DNA of 22,894 nt from an uncultured Clostridia bacterium (GTDB lineage: Bacteria; Bacillota; Clostridia; Oscillospirales; Ruminococcaceae), in the NCBI GenBank assembly GCA_937892655.1, contig CALBJC010000064.1, forward strand, positions 1 to 22,894. Reading direction: 5' to 3'. Within the stretch, counting starts at the first letter, position 1, and each line of letters opens with the position of its first letter. Positions 21,703 through 22,894 of the stretch are shown here, one piece after another. The notes beneath the pieces are model-generated. The model was not told where the DNA came from, did no database searches, and saw nothing but the letters and a program-made list of their open reading frames with translations. Both the position numbers and the translations under genes were made by a program.

Positions 21703-22894
21703 TCAATTAAGTTCTGCCACAGCAGAGTCAATAAGAGCCTGAGCATTTTCAAGCATAAGCTCAGTAATATTATCTCCGCCCATAATTCTGGCTATTTCAT
21801 ATTTTCTCTCATTGTCAGCCAGAGATTTTACAGTAGTAACTGTATGTTCCAAATTCTGATTTTTCTCTATTAAAAGATGATTATCGCCATACACAGCAAG
21901 CTGAGCCAGATGAGTTACGCACAGCACCTGACGATAGGCTGAAATCTCACCGAGCTTTCTGCCTATCTTCTGAGCAGCTCTGCCTGAAACACCCGTATCA
22001 ATTTCATCAAAGATGAGAGTTGGCACATTATCCTTATCTGCAATTACGCATTTTAAGGCAAGCATAATTCTTGAAAGCTCACCGCCTGACGCAATTTTAG
22101 CAATAGGCTTTGGCGGCTCACCTCGGTTTGCAGAAATCAGAAGCTCAAGCTTATCCATACCGTTTGCTGCAAGCTTTCCCTTCTGATGATCGTAAGAAAG
22201 CGTAACACCAGGCATATCCAAAAATCTCAGCTGTTCTTCAACCTCGCTAACAAAGCGCTTTACGCCCTCTTCTCTGAAGGTGTAAAGTGTTTTAGCTTTA
22301 AGGGTTACAAGAGCAAGTAAATCCTTTTTCTTCTCTTCTAAGCGCTCAAGCTCTTCATCTGAAGAATTGAGCATTTCAAATTCAGCCAGAGATTTTTCAT
22401 AAAGCTCCTTGACATCAGACATCAATGGACCATATTTTCTTTTAATCTTTATAAAAGCATCTCTTCTGTCTTTTACATAATCATATCTTTGTGGATCAAA
22501 TTCAAGCTTACCAAGTAAAGTTGAAAGCTCAGCTGAAATATCGGATACTTCGATATATGAGCTTTTAAGGCGTTTAGAAATCACTTCCAAATCACCATAG
22601 CCCTCGATTGATATTTCATCATCTGCATTCTTCATAAGCTCAAGAGCACCAGTAATTTCATCGTTGCCGCTAAGTAAGGCTTCAGCGTTTGCAACAGCAC
22701 CTGCTATGACTGATGCATTCTGCATAAGCTTGTATTCTTCCTCAATCTGCTCATCTTCATTATCACCTATATCAAGCTCTGATATTTCCTTGATAATTTC
22801 AGAAAGCTCTGCCATTCTGTAAGCCTTCTGTTTTTCATCTGATACCATTTTGTTGATAATACGGGCAGTTTCCTGAAGCTCCTTGAAGCTCTTG
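21703..22894 (-). CDS. recN: DNA repair protein RecN (C-terminal part; 5' end outside the window)
   Basis: An SMC-like ATPase acting early in double-strand break repair. The 396 residues visible are the second part of the coiled coil and the C-terminal ATPase lobe. The ABC signature ASGGELSRIMLALK, the Walker B TLIFDEIDTGVSG and the switch THLAQLA are all present. The frame stays open to the right edge, so the Met at 22848 is internal and not the start. The Walker A lobe lies outside the window. The oligopeptide-binding lipoprotein gene follows closely downstream, with no terminator between. Confidence 0.95.
   Translation of the reverse strand, partial: KSFKELQETARIINKMVSDEKQKAYRMAELSEIIKEISELDIGDNEDEQIEEEYKLMQNASVIAGAVANAEALLSGNDEITGALELMKNADDEISIEGYGDLEVISKRLKSSYIEVSDISAELSTLLGKLEFDPQRYDYVKDRRDAFIKIKRKYGPLMSDVKELYEKSLAEFEMLNSSDEELERLEEKKKDLLALVTLKAKTLYTFREEGVKRFVSEVEEQLRFLDMPGVTLSYDHQKGKLAANGMDKLELLISANRGEPPKPIAKIASGGELSRIMLALKCVIADKDNVPTLIFDEIDTGVSGRAAQKIGRKLGEISAYRQVLCVTHLAQLAVYGDNHLLIEKNQNLEHTVTTVKSLADNERKYEIARIMGGDNITELMLENAQALIDSAVAELN

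Overview
The window looks like chromosomal DNA of a low-GC, spore-forming Clostridia, most like Ruminococcus or another Oscillospiraceae member. The grounds are AT-rich spacers, strong AGGAGG-type ribosome binding sites, sigma-A promoters, rho-independent terminators, the spore genes spoVAD and spoVAE, a DUF4364 protein, and Thr/Ser-rich lipoproteins and membrane proteins. All three stop codons are used normally. No tRNA, rRNA, CRISPR array, insertion sequence or phage gene is visible. The taxonomic call is inference from gene style, not from a marker gene.

Layout, left to right (nearly all on the minus strand, so transcription runs right to left). 1-1240: a GH26 mannanase-like gene and the start of a GNAT-like gene, with their own promoter. 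1217-6652: an aromatic biosynthesis operon in the order aroF, aroB, aroA, aroC, DUF4364, ending in a strong terminator and preceded by a promoter, a 38-codon leader peptide and an attenuator. 6746-9161: pcrA/uvrD helicase with an extended -10 promoter. 9205-12125: two small membrane genes with repeat-like helical domains plus an AI-2E family exporter, a self-contained operon. 12187-15592: a ribbon-helix-helix regulator followed by clpB. 15600-15852: a 312-base gene-free stretch holding a GC-rich hairpin and a possible small RNA. 15853-17287: spoVAD-spoVAE. 17297-18700: on the plus strand, a lipoprotein and a cyclophilin, ending in a bidirectional terminator. 18680-19978: an ECF sigma factor and its likely membrane anti-sigma. 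20049-22894: recN (5' part outside the window) and an oligopeptide-binding lipoprotein.

The best candidate for something undescribed is in front of aroF (6417-6652). A good sigma-A promoter is followed by a 38-codon open reading frame with 8 Phe and 2 Tyr codons among codons 11-28. After it comes a strong terminator just before the DAHP synthase gene. The last sense codons of the leader hold a 7-base sequence that can pair perfectly with the 5' arm of the terminator. This is the geometry of classical ribosome-mediated attenuation, as in the enterobacterial pheA leader. Firmicutes usually control such operons with T-boxes instead, and no T-box is visible here. It would make the whole shikimate operon respond to charged tRNA-Phe and tRNA-Tyr.

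Other points worth a look are the hairpin RNA candidate near 15735-15769, tandem 10-bp repeats over the promoter of the ribbon-helix-helix gene, spoVAD-spoVAE without an adjacent spoVAC, and a sigma/anti-sigma pair whose anti-sigma lacks the usual zinc motif.
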